Assembly: GCA_017506865.1 (NCBI GenBank)
Contig: JAFCMP010000021.1
Coordinates: forward strand, 1 to 64,000
From: Tribonema minus
Taxonomy: Eukaryota > Sar > Xanthophyceae > Tribonematales > Tribonemataceae
DNA: 64,000 nt
Direction of reading: 5' to 3'
Shown: in pieces, positions 21,018 through 30,143 of the stretch
Layout of the letters: every line of letters begins with the position of its first letter
Position numbering within the stretch: position 1 is the first letter of the stretch
Translations under genes and position numbers: made by a program
The notes under the pieces: generated by a model
Database searches by the model: none
Seen by the model: only the letters and a program-made list of their open reading frames with translations
Told to the model about the DNA's origin: nothing

Positions 21018-22175
21018 ATGCACAATTTGAAAGTGGATCCTGAGGACGGCATCACAAGGCAGCTCTCGCTGTGCACGCTCACCAAGGTATCATCGAGTGA
21101 TCTCATTGGCAGCATCATCGAGAGGCAACAGCCCTATTCTGATATGGTGCTGCAATACTTTTCACAGGCAAACAGTGCTAGATTCGGCATTGAGGTGCTG
21201 TTGAACCAGCCGACTTTCTTTGTGAGCGACGTGTACCTCCTGTCACAACTGTCGCCCCCTGATGAGTGGACGGAAATGGGGGAGGGATCTTCAGGTATTG
21301 TGTTTCGTGCTGAGTGGCTCGGGGTGCCTGCTGCTGTAAAGATCATGAAGGATGACGACGAGACGTTTAGGATTTGCAATACCAGTTCCATATCAGATGC
21401 GGGCGGCAACGAAGACGGTTTGCTCTGTGATGGGTTGTCTCGCATATTTGAGGAGGTTGAGATTGGTCGCAGGATACGGCACCCTTTCATCGTTCAGTTT
21501 TATCTGGCATCTCCTCACGCATGCGTAATGGAGTACATGGCCAACGGGCCGCTGTGCGACTACATGACCTTGATGCCAGATCCGTCGATTGAGCAACGTG
21601 TGGGGTGGTGCGAACAGCTCCGCAAAGCCGCGCTTTACCTGCACACTTTCACTATGGTACACTCTGACATCAAGCCCGAAAATGTAATGTTGGATGAGAA
21701 CCTCAATGCGAAGCTCGCTGACATGGGATCTGGCTACCTGGTTGACAACGACAGCCGACCGCGATTTCTGATTGCTAGTCAAAAGTACACTCCAATGTGT
21801 CTGCACATTGACTCACCAGACACTATGTTCGGGGCTGCTACCGACATGTACGCACTGAGAATCGTCATTCTTCACATCCTTACCTGGGAAGGCGATGACT
21901 TATGGCCCATATTAGGAGTTTGTGACTATGAGAGGCGCATGTGTGAAGCGGTCGGCAATGCAGAACGGCGCACCACAATTGTGGAAGAGTGTACAGACGC
22001 TCTCCTAAAGGCTGCATGGAACGTACTATGCACACATCTCGCATGTGAATCAGCGGCTACAGTGCTGAGGTGGCTTGTGTATGATGATTACACCCTTCCT
22101 GATGCGACTTATGAGTTTGTACGCGACAAGATGGCACAATCTGACTACCATCTCATTGCGAAACGAACAAGTTGA
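21018..22175 (+). CDS. Protein kinase-like protein with atypical HSD and DMG motifs
   Basis: 385 residues. The N-terminal 80 residues have no known domain. A kinase fold follows: Gly loop GEGSSGIVF (88-96), VAIK-type lysine K108, helix C Glu near 146-148, hinge MEYM (171-174), catalytic loop VHSDIKPENVML with D217, and metal-binding DMG at 235-237. The usual HRD Arg is Ser and DFG Phe is Met. The Lys, both Asp and the Asn of the loop are kept, so activity is plausible. A long insert (about 112-140) lies between K108 and helix C. It is probably a Ser/Thr or dual-specificity kinase. The APE region is poorly conserved. Intact frame. Confidence 0.75.
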   Translation: MHNLKVDPEDGITRQLSLCTLTKVSSSDLIGSIIERQQPYSDMVLQYFSQANSARFGIEVLLNQPTFFVSDVYLLSQLSPPDEWTEMGEGSSGIVFRAEWLGVPAAVKIMKDDDETFRICNTSSISDAGGNEDGLLCDGLSRIFEEVEIGRRIRHPFIVQFYLASPHACVMEYMANGPLCDYMTLMPDPSIEQRVGWCEQLRKAALYLHTFTMVHSDIKPENVMLDENLNAKLADMGSGYLVDNDSRPRFLIASQKYTPMCLHIDSPDTMFGAATDMYALRIVILHILTWEGDDLWPILGVCDYERRMCEAVGNAERRTTIVEECTDALLKAAWNVLCTHLACESAATVLRWLVYDDYTLPDATYEFVRDKMAQSDYHLIAKRTS

Positions 22176-22305
22176 CATGTCGGCAAGACATTGAAAAGAA
22201 CATTGACTAAACAGGTCTGAGATTGAAAGTTTCATTGAAAAGCGGTGTATGGTGGTATGTGCCGCTGGGGGTGCAATGTGCCGCTGGGGGTGCAATGTGT
22301 GCCGT

Positions 22306-22657
22306 TCACGATGTGTGCTGCACACGGTGAGTGAGGTTCTCCGGTATCTTGCAGTTCCAGTCAGCGCACCCGAGGCGGTTGGTCACTTTCTGGTGAAACC
22401 ACTCAGGGTTGAGGCATACGTACCTGCTCCCGTTCTCCAGCACGAAAGGGGACGGGTTGTTGTTCTGCGAAAAAAAGTACGACCCGACGTCCGTCTTGTA
22501 TTTCGTCTTCATCATGTTGATGAAGCCATGCCTGCTCATGTTATCGGCCTCAAGGCCCTGAGAGAGCCAAATGAAGCACACGGCGAGCTGTATAGTTCTG
22601 ATAAGTGTCGGTGGTGGGGATGCCTGCGTCCTTGAAACGAGCAAGTCTGTCTGCCAT
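22306..22657 (-). pseudogene. Small unknown protein in two frames
   Basis: An ATG at 22657 opens a frame (MADRLARFKDAG...) that runs to a TGA near 22553. In-frame quality then passes to the next frame (LEADNMSRHGF, later YVCLNPEWF) ending at 22306. The shift sits in a GGGCC run near 22557. The second part alternates helices and strands and could be a winged-helix-like module, but no family is recognised. The 5' end overlaps the coiled-coil gene that precedes it on the same strand, so it might instead be that gene's C-terminal domain after a second frameshift near 22655. Confidence 0.4.
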
Positions 22658-23225
22658 CGGGGCAGATGCAGTTGGTGGCAGGCATGACATTAGTTGCCAC
22701 TCCCCCAGGCCCCCCGACGCCGACTCCCTGAACCCCTGCAGACTTGCTGCCTGAATGAGTTCGAATGTCGGCCACCCCCAGCTGAAGCAGCTGCGCGAGG
22801 TCGTTCACATCACCCTTCTCGACGATCTTCTCCGTCAGGGCTTCGATGCCAGCGATGATGACCTCGCCCGCCCGTCTCTTGATCATATGTTCGTCCTTGA
22901 TAGTCATCACGGCCTGCTCCGCCTCTACTGCAGCCTTCCTGGCAGCAGCGGCGGCCTCGGCTTGGTGCTTCTGGACCGCAGAGTCGGCTTCGGCATTGTG
23001 TTTCTTGATGGCACCCTCGCTGCGGGCCTTGGTGACAGCCACCTCTGCATCGGTACGTGACTTGGCCAAGGTATCTTCCATCTTGGAATCGGCGTTAGCG
23101 CGGGCCTCCAACACCACCAGCTCGAACTTTCTCCTCTTGTTATAGAGCTGCAGCTTGTCGAGGTTGGCTTGCCTGAGCTTGGTCTTCAGGTCAGCGCCGG
23201 TAACCAGATCCTCTGTGGTAGGCAT
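22536..23225 (-). CDS. Alanine/glutamate-rich coiled-coil protein
   Basis: The first 150 residues form a continuous charged helix rich in Ala, Glu, Lys and Arg (KARSEGAIKKHNAEADSAVQ type), a coiled coil without Pro or Gly breaks. A Gly/Val-rich linker (GVQGVGVGGPGG) follows, then a tail that looks non-coding (His/Arg/Ser-rich). The natural protein may therefore continue into the frame at 22306-22657. It is divergent from the J-domain gene with only 62 bases between the first ATGs. Role unknown; long coiled coils are often structural in large viruses. Confidence 0.55.
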   Translation of the reverse strand: MPTTEDLVTGADLKTKLRQANLDKLQLYNKRRKFELVVLEARANADSKMEDTLAKSRTDAEVAVTKARSEGAIKKHNAEADSAVQKHQAEAAAAARKAAVEAEQAVMTIKDEHMIKRRAGEVIIAGIEALTEKIVEKGDVNDLAQLLQLGVADIRTHSGSKSAGVQGVGVGGPGGVATNVMPATNCICPDGRQTCSFQGRRHPHHRHLSELYSSPCASFGSLRALRPIT

Positions 23226-23419
23226 TGCAAAATTTCAACCAGTGGCGTTTAAAGAAGAGGCTTTGTGACTGAGCAATACAACGGTTTATGTTTCCTGAAT
23301 CTGAATCGTCAATGTTCCAATCGGTGATATATCCTACGCGTCCAAATAATGCTGAATCTCCGTCGGTGAAAAACCTGACCCAGGTGCACAGCGCATCGCC
23401 ACACACACACTGCAGGACC

Positions 23420-24742
23420 ATGCCAGACCCACAGCACAAAGACAGGGACGCGCTGCTGCTTAAAAAGCTTGCAGGGCCCACCAAAACGGCGAGGGCCATC
23501 CTGTACCTGGTGTGCATCGACAAGTGCTCGGCTACTTGGTCTGAGTACAAATCCATCTTGAGCAGCAGCGAATATACCCCCACAGGGAAGATGCTGTGCC
23601 CAGATCTCCAGCATCCCGGACCCATGCGGATGCAATACACCAGTCAATGGACTACAACAGTGCGGGTCAGGGGGTGGAAGCACCCTCTCATGTGGGAGGA
23701 CAGCGAAGGAGTGCACCACGTGATGACAGACGTCGTCCGTGTCGCTCGGTATTTTCTGTCCACACTCACTCCTGATGATGTAGCGAAATTCAACAACAGT
23801 CCACACGCCAAGGCGGTGGTTTCGACTCCGATTACAACCAAGAAGGAGCCAGAGACAGATAAGGCAGTGAAAAAGAGAAAAAACGGGCAAGATGAGATCG
23901 AGGCATCCATTGCGCTGGGGCAGGACATGATCAAGGCTTCTATCAAACAGGACAAGGAGAATGCCCCAAATGTGGGAATGCCGGAGGACCATACAGGAGA
24001 ACATGGCAGTGATGCTGCCAACAGCATGCGGGACAGCCGTGCACAAAGTATCGATGTCAGCGCACAGGAGAGCCAAGGTGTGTCCCCACAGAGTAATGTC
24101 ACTGGTAGTAACGATAGTGTACAGGAGAGCCTAGGTGACAACAACAGCGCACTTGCTGATATTGTGCTGCAGAGTCAAGTTGATGGCGTTGAGGTGCCGG
24201 AGAGCCACGCTGACGGTGTAGACCATGGCAGCGGATGTGATGATATGGAGAAACTGAAGCAGGACCTCGATGTTGCTGATGCGGCATACTCTGCTGCTCT
24301 TTTCCGGGGGGGCTTGGAGAACACGTCTGAAAATCACAGAGTCATTGCAGAGACCGAAGAGAAATTCAGGAAGGCCTCGATAGCCTATAACAAGGCAATG
24401 ATGCGAGGGGATCGGGAAAGACGGCACGCTGCCTCTGAGTCACAAGGAGAGGATGCATACTGGAGGCAGCAATCCTGGGGCGTATCCTGGGGGGACTGCT
24501 GCGAGATGAGTGATGACGACAGCAACAAATGCACACTCTGCGACGATGATGACGAAGGCGAGACTGAGTGTCCTTTGGTTATTCTCGGCCTCATCTGCGG
24601 CGGGGACTATGACATGGCAGAAATCAAATCCGCATACCGCAAAGCTTCTTTGAAGGCTCATCCTGACAAGAGGGGCGGCAAGACGGTAGACATGCAAAGA
24701 GTGGCAGCGGCATATGAGAAAGTCAAGGAGAACAACAACTAA
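23420..24742 (+). CDS. C-terminal J-domain (DnaJ-like) protein
   Basis: The ATG at 23420 (MPDPQHKDRD) is preferred; the frame is open back to 23288, but that part is low-quality and crosses a GAATC cluster. Residues 1-120 are a compact unknown domain with VRVRGWKHPLMW. The next region is Ser/Asp/Gln-rich with three degenerate QES repeats (SAQESQGVS, SVQESLGDN, VPESHADGV). An acidic Cys-containing stretch (SNKCTLCDDDDEGETEC) precedes a J domain at the extreme C-terminus, with helix II AEIKSAYRKASLKAHPDKRGG containing the HPD triad. J domains stimulate Hsp70 ATPase. A terminal J domain recalls polyomavirus- or auxilin-like use of host Hsp70, but this is inference. Confidence 0.7.
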   Translation: MPDPQHKDRDALLLKKLAGPTKTARAILYLVCIDKCSATWSEYKSILSSSEYTPTGKMLCPDLQHPGPMRMQYTSQWTTTVRVRGWKHPLMWEDSEGVHHVMTDVVRVARYFLSTLTPDDVAKFNNSPHAKAVVSTPITTKKEPETDKAVKKRKNGQDEIEASIALGQDMIKASIKQDKENAPNVGMPEDHTGEHGSDAANSMRDSRAQSIDVSAQESQGVSPQSNVTGSNDSVQESLGDNNSALADIVLQSQVDGVEVPESHADGVDHGSGCDDMEKLKQDLDVADAAYSAALFRGGLENTSENHRVIAETEEKFRKASIAYNKAMMRGDRERRHAASESQGEDAYWRQQSWGVSWGDCCEMSDDDSNKCTLCDDDDEGETECPLVILGLICGGDYDMAEIKSAYRKASLKAHPDKRGGKTVDMQRVAAAYEKVKENNN

Positions 24743-24810
24743 ACTAAATATATGTCGTTCTTCCATGCAGACACCTTGTGGATTTCTGTGAAGTTCCATC
24801 CTCGCAATGC

Positions 24811-25377
24811 TTAAACGAAGAATGTAAACCACGGGCAACTGCATCTGTTCTGTACAACTGGAAGGACATGCACCTGCACCATTTCAAACTGCGCATCAAC
24901 AAATGCGAGCATGGTATTGTACTGATCTGCAGGAAGCGCCAGATGCAGTACCAAAATAACAATGCTCTTGAGAAGCAGAGTAATGTCCATAGCCTTGAGG
25001 GGGACTGGCGATTTGGCGACCTCAATGTTGTAAGAATTTACCTGCTTGATTATTTCAAGAATCATACGCACTATGGCAGGCACGTCATCAATTTTCAAGG
25101 CGTTGTCTTTGAGCACCACTTTCACACAACCCTTTACAATATCAGCAATTTTCGTCATGTTAATACCGTCGCCCTTAGTCAGGTACTTGTACAACGCCTG
25201 CACATTGGCGTACTTGAGTGTGGCTAACACCTTTGTAATGACCTGCGCATCCTGTTCAGCATCACTCGAGACTTCAATTAGATCGCACATTGCAAATGCA
25301 TCAGCGGCAATCCCTTGAGATATTCTGAAAATACTGTCAATGTAGTTCGCAGTAGGCCCGGCAGGAACAGTCGTCAT
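24811..25377 (-). CDS. Unknown mostly helical protein
   Basis: The start is the ATG at 25377 (MTTVPAGPTANYID). Upstream codons are open but lack ATG, and an AT-rich TATAAT-like stretch lies just before. 188 residues, predicted mainly helical with Ile/Leu/Val-rich amphipathic segments (LLLKSIVILVLHLAL near residues 143-157 may be one membrane helix). No known domain is recognised. Upstream it shares the phrase CCTTTTT(TT)ATCTG with the large coiled-coil gene at 45771-49539, a possible promoter element. Confidence 0.5.
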   Translation of the reverse strand: MTTVPAGPTANYIDSIFRISQGIAADAFAMCDLIEVSSDAEQDAQVITKVLATLKYANVQALYKYLTKGDGINMTKIADIVKGCVKVVLKDNALKIDDVPAIVRMILEIIKQVNSYNIEVAKSPVPLKAMDITLLLKSIVILVLHLALPADQYNTMLAFVDAQFEMVQVHVLPVVQNRCSCPWFTFFV

Positions 25378-25500
25378 GTCACGATATAATAGTGACACAG
25401 ATAAAAAAAGGTTTTCATGATCCGTTGTGTAAAGTTTACCAGTGAAAAGTGTATCTGCTAAAGGTATGACAAAATTAACGCACACACATATAGTGCGCCT

Positions 25501-25782
25501 TCACAGATGGTAGGCTACCAGCACAATGTCAGCAATGAAGCCAGCGCACAGAAAGAGAAAAAGAAACCTCTTAAAGCACTTTGAGTCTGGGTAGAACAGA
25601 AGCCCAGCCGCCGCCGCAACGAAACACGGCACAGCGCACACGTCCGCCAATTTTGACAGCCTCATCTCGTATCGCTCAGAAGGAGTCATTATTCTTTCCG
25701 TGTAACGTTCCGTGTGACAAGTGTCCCTTTCATTGCAGTACCGGATTGCAAAGTACAGACAGTTGAAGTAAGAAGTAAACAT
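25501..25782 (-). CDS. Small two-helix membrane protein
   Basis: From the ATG at 25782 it has 93 residues; a second ATG at 25689 gives a 62-residue protein (MTPSERYEMRL). Two hydrophobic helices, VCAVPCFVAAAAGLLFY and FLFLFLCAGFIADIVLVAY, are joined by a short basic loop. No family is recognised. It belongs to a run of small minus-strand genes (24811-26154). Confidence 0.45.
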   Translation of the reverse strand: MFTSYFNCLYFAIRYCNERDTCHTERYTERIMTPSERYEMRLSKLADVCAVPCFVAAAAGLLFYPDSKCFKRFLFLFLCAGFIADIVLVAYHL

Positions 25783-25866
25783 CAAAATTTACCTTTAGCA
25801 TAGCAAGCAAGAGCGGCAAGCAACAATCAGGAGAAACCCTTATTACATTCACGTGCTTGCTTGTTG

Positions 25867-26154
25867 CTAGTGTATTGTATTTGCTATCAGTAGCATCAAC
25901 CATGCCAGCCAGATGAGCACGAAGCACAACATCTGCGCATCGTTCGCACTCGCGAAGAATACGGAGCGGCGCTGTTGCGAGAAGCAGCTCGTGACGAGGG
26001 CAAACGTGAGGTCGAGCATCGCCGCATGCCACGCCGCCGTCGATACCGCTTCCGCATTGCGGTGCAGCTTCCGCCACCTCATGCTTTGAGATACGTCCTT
26101 CAACGTCCTCGTGCAGAGCAGCAGCAGCAGCAGTGCGGCAGGCGGCCACTCCAT
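25867..26154 (-). CDS. Small membrane protein
   Basis: From the ATG at 26154 it has 95 residues. The N-terminal hydrophobic stretch (PPAALLLLLLC) resembles a signal anchor. A central helix (AMLDLTFALVTSCF) and a strongly hydrophobic C-terminal helix (MLCFVLIWLAWLMLLIA) follow. No domain is recognised. It follows the run of small minus-strand genes and may be a virion or host-membrane protein. Confidence 0.45.
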   Translation of the reverse strand: MEWPPAALLLLLLCTRTLKDVSQSMRWRKLHRNAEAVSTAAWHAAMLDLTFALVTSCFSQQRRSVFFASANDAQMLCFVLIWLAWLMLLIANTIH

Positions 26155-26919
26155 GTCGCGCCGCTGTCCCGATGCCGTCCTGTGCTCTCCTGCCCCCACA
26201 GCAAGGAATTGCGAGAAGAAGTTGAAGTATAGTAGTTGAACATGAATTGATTCACAGCCGAGGTGACCACCGCAGAGGGAACGGGTGCGAGCTGCGCATG
26301 GGGAGCATCGCTACAGCGCCACCAGCAAAGCAACGCAGGACCTGCGCATACAGAGTCTCATCAGCTGAAGGAGGTTTGCGTAATGGTGACCAGGTTGCTG
26401 AAAGGGCTTTTGTATAGACTTATTTATTGCTGCAAATATGTTTTTGGGCAGTTTTGTTCTCGCCTTGCACAGCGCCTAGGGAGAAAAGTCACTGTTGTCA
26501 GCATCTACTCTATGTCGTAAACCTCTAACGTTAAGTGAGGTAGCCACTGGTGCCTGTGGGTGTCTAAATACCTGTGTGTGCTAGTGTGTGAATGTGTTAC
26601 CTGAGTGCCTTTGTGCTCGGCTGGATGTGCGGTGACGCTGGATATAGGGAGGTGCTGGTAACGCTGCTGCTGGTGGCGCTGCTGCTGATGGCGCTGCTGC
26701 TGGTGGCGCTGCTGCTGGTGGCGCTGCTGCTGGTGGCCCTGGCTGCTGGATGTGGGAAGGAAATTTTACAGGCTGATGCGGATTCAGTGCTCAGCTGATG
26801 CGGACAAAAAGCAAGTTTCTGCGCAGGCAGAACATACACAGAGCAGCAGCACTTCAGTGAAGCGCTTCTGTATCACCAGCGGAGACATCCAGTAGCCAGC
26901 TCAGAGGGCGCTGGTAGCC
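26155..26919. other. Intergenic with a minisatellite
   Basis: Apart from the 15-base repeat at 26655-26745 no gene is supported. The plus frame 26263-26520 is basic and Cys-containing but unrecognised. Confidence 0.4.
26655..26745. repeat. 15-base minisatellite (GCGCTGCTGCTGGTG)
   Basis: About five to six tandem copies with few substitutions. The open frames across it (Leu/Val/Ala repeats on plus, Ala/Thr/Ser repeats on minus) are repeat products. Confidence 0.8.
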
Positions 26920-29403
26920 ATGGATGAAGATGCAGCGCTCCTGGGCCATCATGCGGCACTAACCCAGGAAGGCAAAAATATAGCCAAGCAGGTGGCTGCG
27001 GTGGCTAATGTCATTGCGCTCCGGAAAGCTGTGAAAACCGCAGAAAACGGTGTCAGAGATGCGGAGCTCACTCAGCAGCAGACAAAAGATGCAGCTATCG
27101 ATGCTGACAAGGCACTTGCAGTGCAGAACAAGGCCGTAAAGGAAATCGCCGAGCAGGCGATGTTCACTCAGCTGCAGACAAAAGACGTCAAGGCCATAGA
27201 GGACATCATGAAGCAGGTTCGGAGAGATTGTGCGACTGCCATGAAGCTGAGGAAGGCAGCCAAGGATGCAGCGACAGCAGCGACATCAGCGACGCGGCGC
27301 TTTGATCAGGCGGTGACAGCGCTGGGATTGGTAAGCTGCGCAGATTCATGCATACCGACCCAGTTAACCCAATGGCGTTAACTTAAGCAGTCATCAACTT
27401 AAGGATGGTGTGCAAAAACCTGACTGGTCTTGTATACTGTACCTTCAATCTGCGCTGATTAAAATGGGTTCTACGGTAAACAAGCCAAACGCGGAACATC
27501 GCTTCAGATTATAACCTGCATCGCATGGCTACAAAACTCGAGCTACCAACATCGATTTGATAGGCTTTTTGCGGAACTACTTGCAGAGAGACAGGCAGCT
27601 ATTAGCCTAGTCAGAAACTTTGAAAGACTTGGTATGCATTTTTTCAACTTCTAACCTGCGTGCTTAAGATGATGGGAATGATCATTCCTACTGGCTACAC
27701 CACAAGAGAGTACATGGCTCAATTGGAAGTTGTACAGGCTTTGCACTGTACAAGTCCCGGGTTCGAATCCCAATGATGACAGTGATTCTGCTGTAATGCC
27801 CGTTACGGGTGTACAGGATCCAGACCAGTTAATTACTGATCTTCATGAGTATTCACGCCTACCTACGGGTGGGTTCAAATTAGGCTTCGGCTTAAGTTGA
27901 CAACGGTGAGTTAACCACGCTCTGAGGTTCTTTTTTACAAGCGCTGACACGAATCCTGCCTCACAGGCCTCGAGAGCTGCCGACGACGCGCGATCCGCTG
28001 CGAACGTCCCAGCGGAAGCCATCGCGGATGGCGTCGAGGAGGAGGAGGACGTGCATCCCATGGAGGATGACGTGTACTTTGACGACGACGAGACAGCTGA
28101 GCCAGATCCGACGGCAGCGGAGGAGAAGCGTACGCCTGGCGGGGGCGTGGACGATGCAGAAACCTGTAGCGACGACAGAAGCGTCGAGAGCTCCAGCGGG
28201 GAGGCCAATGCGACTGAATCAGCAGATGAGCAGGTACGTCTTTAAATATCTCGCGTTGTTTCACACGCTCGGGGTCAAGGGGTTGCAGCTGGGACCCTGG
28301 GGTTACATATGGAAAAGCACGGCATGGCATGCGGCGCATGCGTTTATCTCGCCTGGCATCTGTATTTACTGAACAGCAGCATGAGGAGGGGGTGATACTG
28401 CATTAACTTGCTGGCTGCAGTCAGTGCACATGCGCCAACTTGTTTCTGCACACGACAGCATATGGTGCTGCTTCACAGAGCGCGTGGTGACCGGCTTTGC
28501 CTTCTCTGCTTGCACCTGCTGCTGGTGCCTGTTTGCAAACAGCAATCAGCTGAGAACAAAGTACACCACATGACCTGTTGCTGGGGCAGCTCAAACAGCG
28601 CGGCATGTAGACATGTCAACAGGTCAAATGAGTTCCAAAATGGCGCAAGCGCGGTGACAAGCAATGGCTTCAGATAATAACAAGTTTTACACGCGTCGTT
28701 CACCCGCTCCACGTCGTTCACCCTCTGCCTCCCGCTCGCACAGTCGCCACCGACATCATCATTTCGTGAGGCAGCCCAGGGCCAGGGCTATGCCATGGGC
28801 GATGGTGCCGAGGGCACTGGAGGTGATGGCGAGGGCTTTGACAACAGCGAAGGCGAGGACGAGGACGACGACAGCAAAGGCGATGACGAGGATGACGACG
28901 GCGATGAGGGCGGTGACGACGGCGAAGACAAAGACGAGTGGGCTCAGAAACGTCTTCGCTCGTACTCGACCGGAGTGAAGGCAGCCGCAAAGAAGCCCCG
29001 GCGCGCTGACCCGCCTGTCACGCCCTCCCGCCACTTCAAGTGCCCCTGCGGTGTATGCGTCCTTGACACCGGCTGCCCCTGCGGATGTGCGTCGCTGGAC
29101 GAGCACGAGCGCAAGCAGCGTCAGCACTTCCGTGCTGTCTTGGGAAGAGACAGCGGAAACGCGCAACTCGTGCGCGCGGCTATGAGGGTCGCAGAGGATA
29201 CCAAGGGAGAGGGCGAGGCGTGTGACGTGGTCTTCACCGCCCCAGAACTCAAGGCGCTCATCGCGAGCAAGCACGTCCCGCTCAAGACCTTTAACAGCGC
29301 ACAAATGGCGAAGCATAGCGGCAGAGCTTCTACTCGCGGGGCATTTTTCATCCCGCATGCGCCGGACAACTTCAAGATCAGCAGCGTGTTCTTTGAGTGC
29401 TAA
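26920..29403 (+). CDS. Three-exon acidic, Cys-motif nuclear-type protein
   Basis: Exon 1 is 26920-27330 (137 codons): an Ala/Lys/Glu/Gln coiled coil ending before GTAAGC. Exon 2 is 27967-28233 (89 codons): preceded by TGCCTCACAG, very acidic (EEEED, FDDDE), ending before GTACGT. Exon 3 is 28744-29403: preceded by a pyrimidine tract and CTCGCACAG. It is Asp/Glu/Gly-rich, then has RKQR- and KKPRR-type basic signals and a Cys cluster CPCGVCVLDTGCPCGC that may bind zinc, and ends in an unrecognised alpha/beta tail. All three exons are in phase 0, giving 445 residues. The composition suggests a chromatin or nuclear protein. Similarity to a known family was not recognised. It may be a host gene or a spliced viral gene. 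Confidence 0.55.
27708..27781 (+). ncRNA. tRNA-like sequence in an intron (tRNA relic or SINE)
   Basis: TGGCTCAATTGG resembles an internal box A and GGTTCGAATCC is a perfect box B, 33 bases apart. A GTACAG/CTGTAC stem with a loop containing TTTGC stands in the anticodon position. The acceptor stem pairs poorly and the T stem has mismatches, so this is not a confident functional tRNA. It lies in intron 1 of the gene at 26920-29403, on the same strand. Confidence 0.35.
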
Positions 29404-30132
29404 GGTCGCTGCCTCCGCAATCGGCGGCGATCCACTCTGTAGCGTTGCCAGGCAGTTCGTGAGCACAGAATTGCGAGAGTTGCAGCGTAGGCTAGGGCGC
29501 TGTGACGTCTCAAGTTTTATTTGCGCAGTTTGCGCGGTACTCAAGTCAGTTGTGCAGCATGCGTAAACTGAAAGATGAAGTTGTCATTTGTGCACGGGAA
29601 CGTTTTGATTGGCGCAGAGTAAGGCACCAGGCTCGAATGGCGCATGCCTTTGGGTGTTGCCATGCACTGTTGTTTTGCCACAGTCAAGCTCTGCTGGGTC
29701 TTGTGGGGGAGTGTGTTAGGATATAAAGTCGAAGTGACAGCATGTGCGTGCGTTCACAGTGTTGTGGTAGAACTGATGTGCAGGCGTGCAGAGTCAGCTG
29801 TTGTTTGCTGCTGATGTCAGCCTTGAGCTACTATGCTCTGCTGCTCAGCAGGCCAAAGATCAAAGATAATAATCACTTCAGTTGCATCCACTTGTGTGAC
29901 GTGAACGATGTTGGGCTTCATCTGCCTATGTCAAGGCTCGTGTGTTTCTTGAAAAGGAGACTGTGTCTGGCCCTGCTTGTGCCACTACTGACAGCCCTCG
30001 CTGATACTGGAACAAGCCGCTGGGATACATGTATTTTTTGTCCCGATCTAGGTCGCCCCTACCGATTTCAAGAACATATAGAAGATTGTGAGATCCGGTT
30101 TTCGTGTAATTACTAAGGCTATATGTAATGTG
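29404..30132. other. Mostly intergenic; possible small zinc-finger frame
   Basis: A plus frame at 29742-30116 contains two hydrophobic stretches and a C-terminal C-x2-C-x11-H-x4-C pattern (CIFCPDLG...HIEDC). It could be a small C2HC finger protein, but there is no other support. The remainder shows no gene. Confidence 0.3.
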
Positions 30133-30143
30133 AAAATATGTGC
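30133..30143. repeat. Target-site duplication of LINE B (left)
   Basis: AAAATATGTGC here is repeated exactly at 36121-36131 on the other side of LINE B. Confidence 0.8.

Noticed and set aside
23309-24144. Minus-strand frames opposite the J-domain gene
   Set aside because: Shadows without domains; the plus frame ends in a clear J domain.
26592-26798. Hydrophobic Leu/Val/Ala repeat protein
   Set aside because: Produced by the 15-base minisatellite; both strands are open for the same reason.
27708-27781. A functional tRNA gene
   Set aside because: The acceptor stem does not pair and the T stem has mismatches; kept only as tRNA-like.
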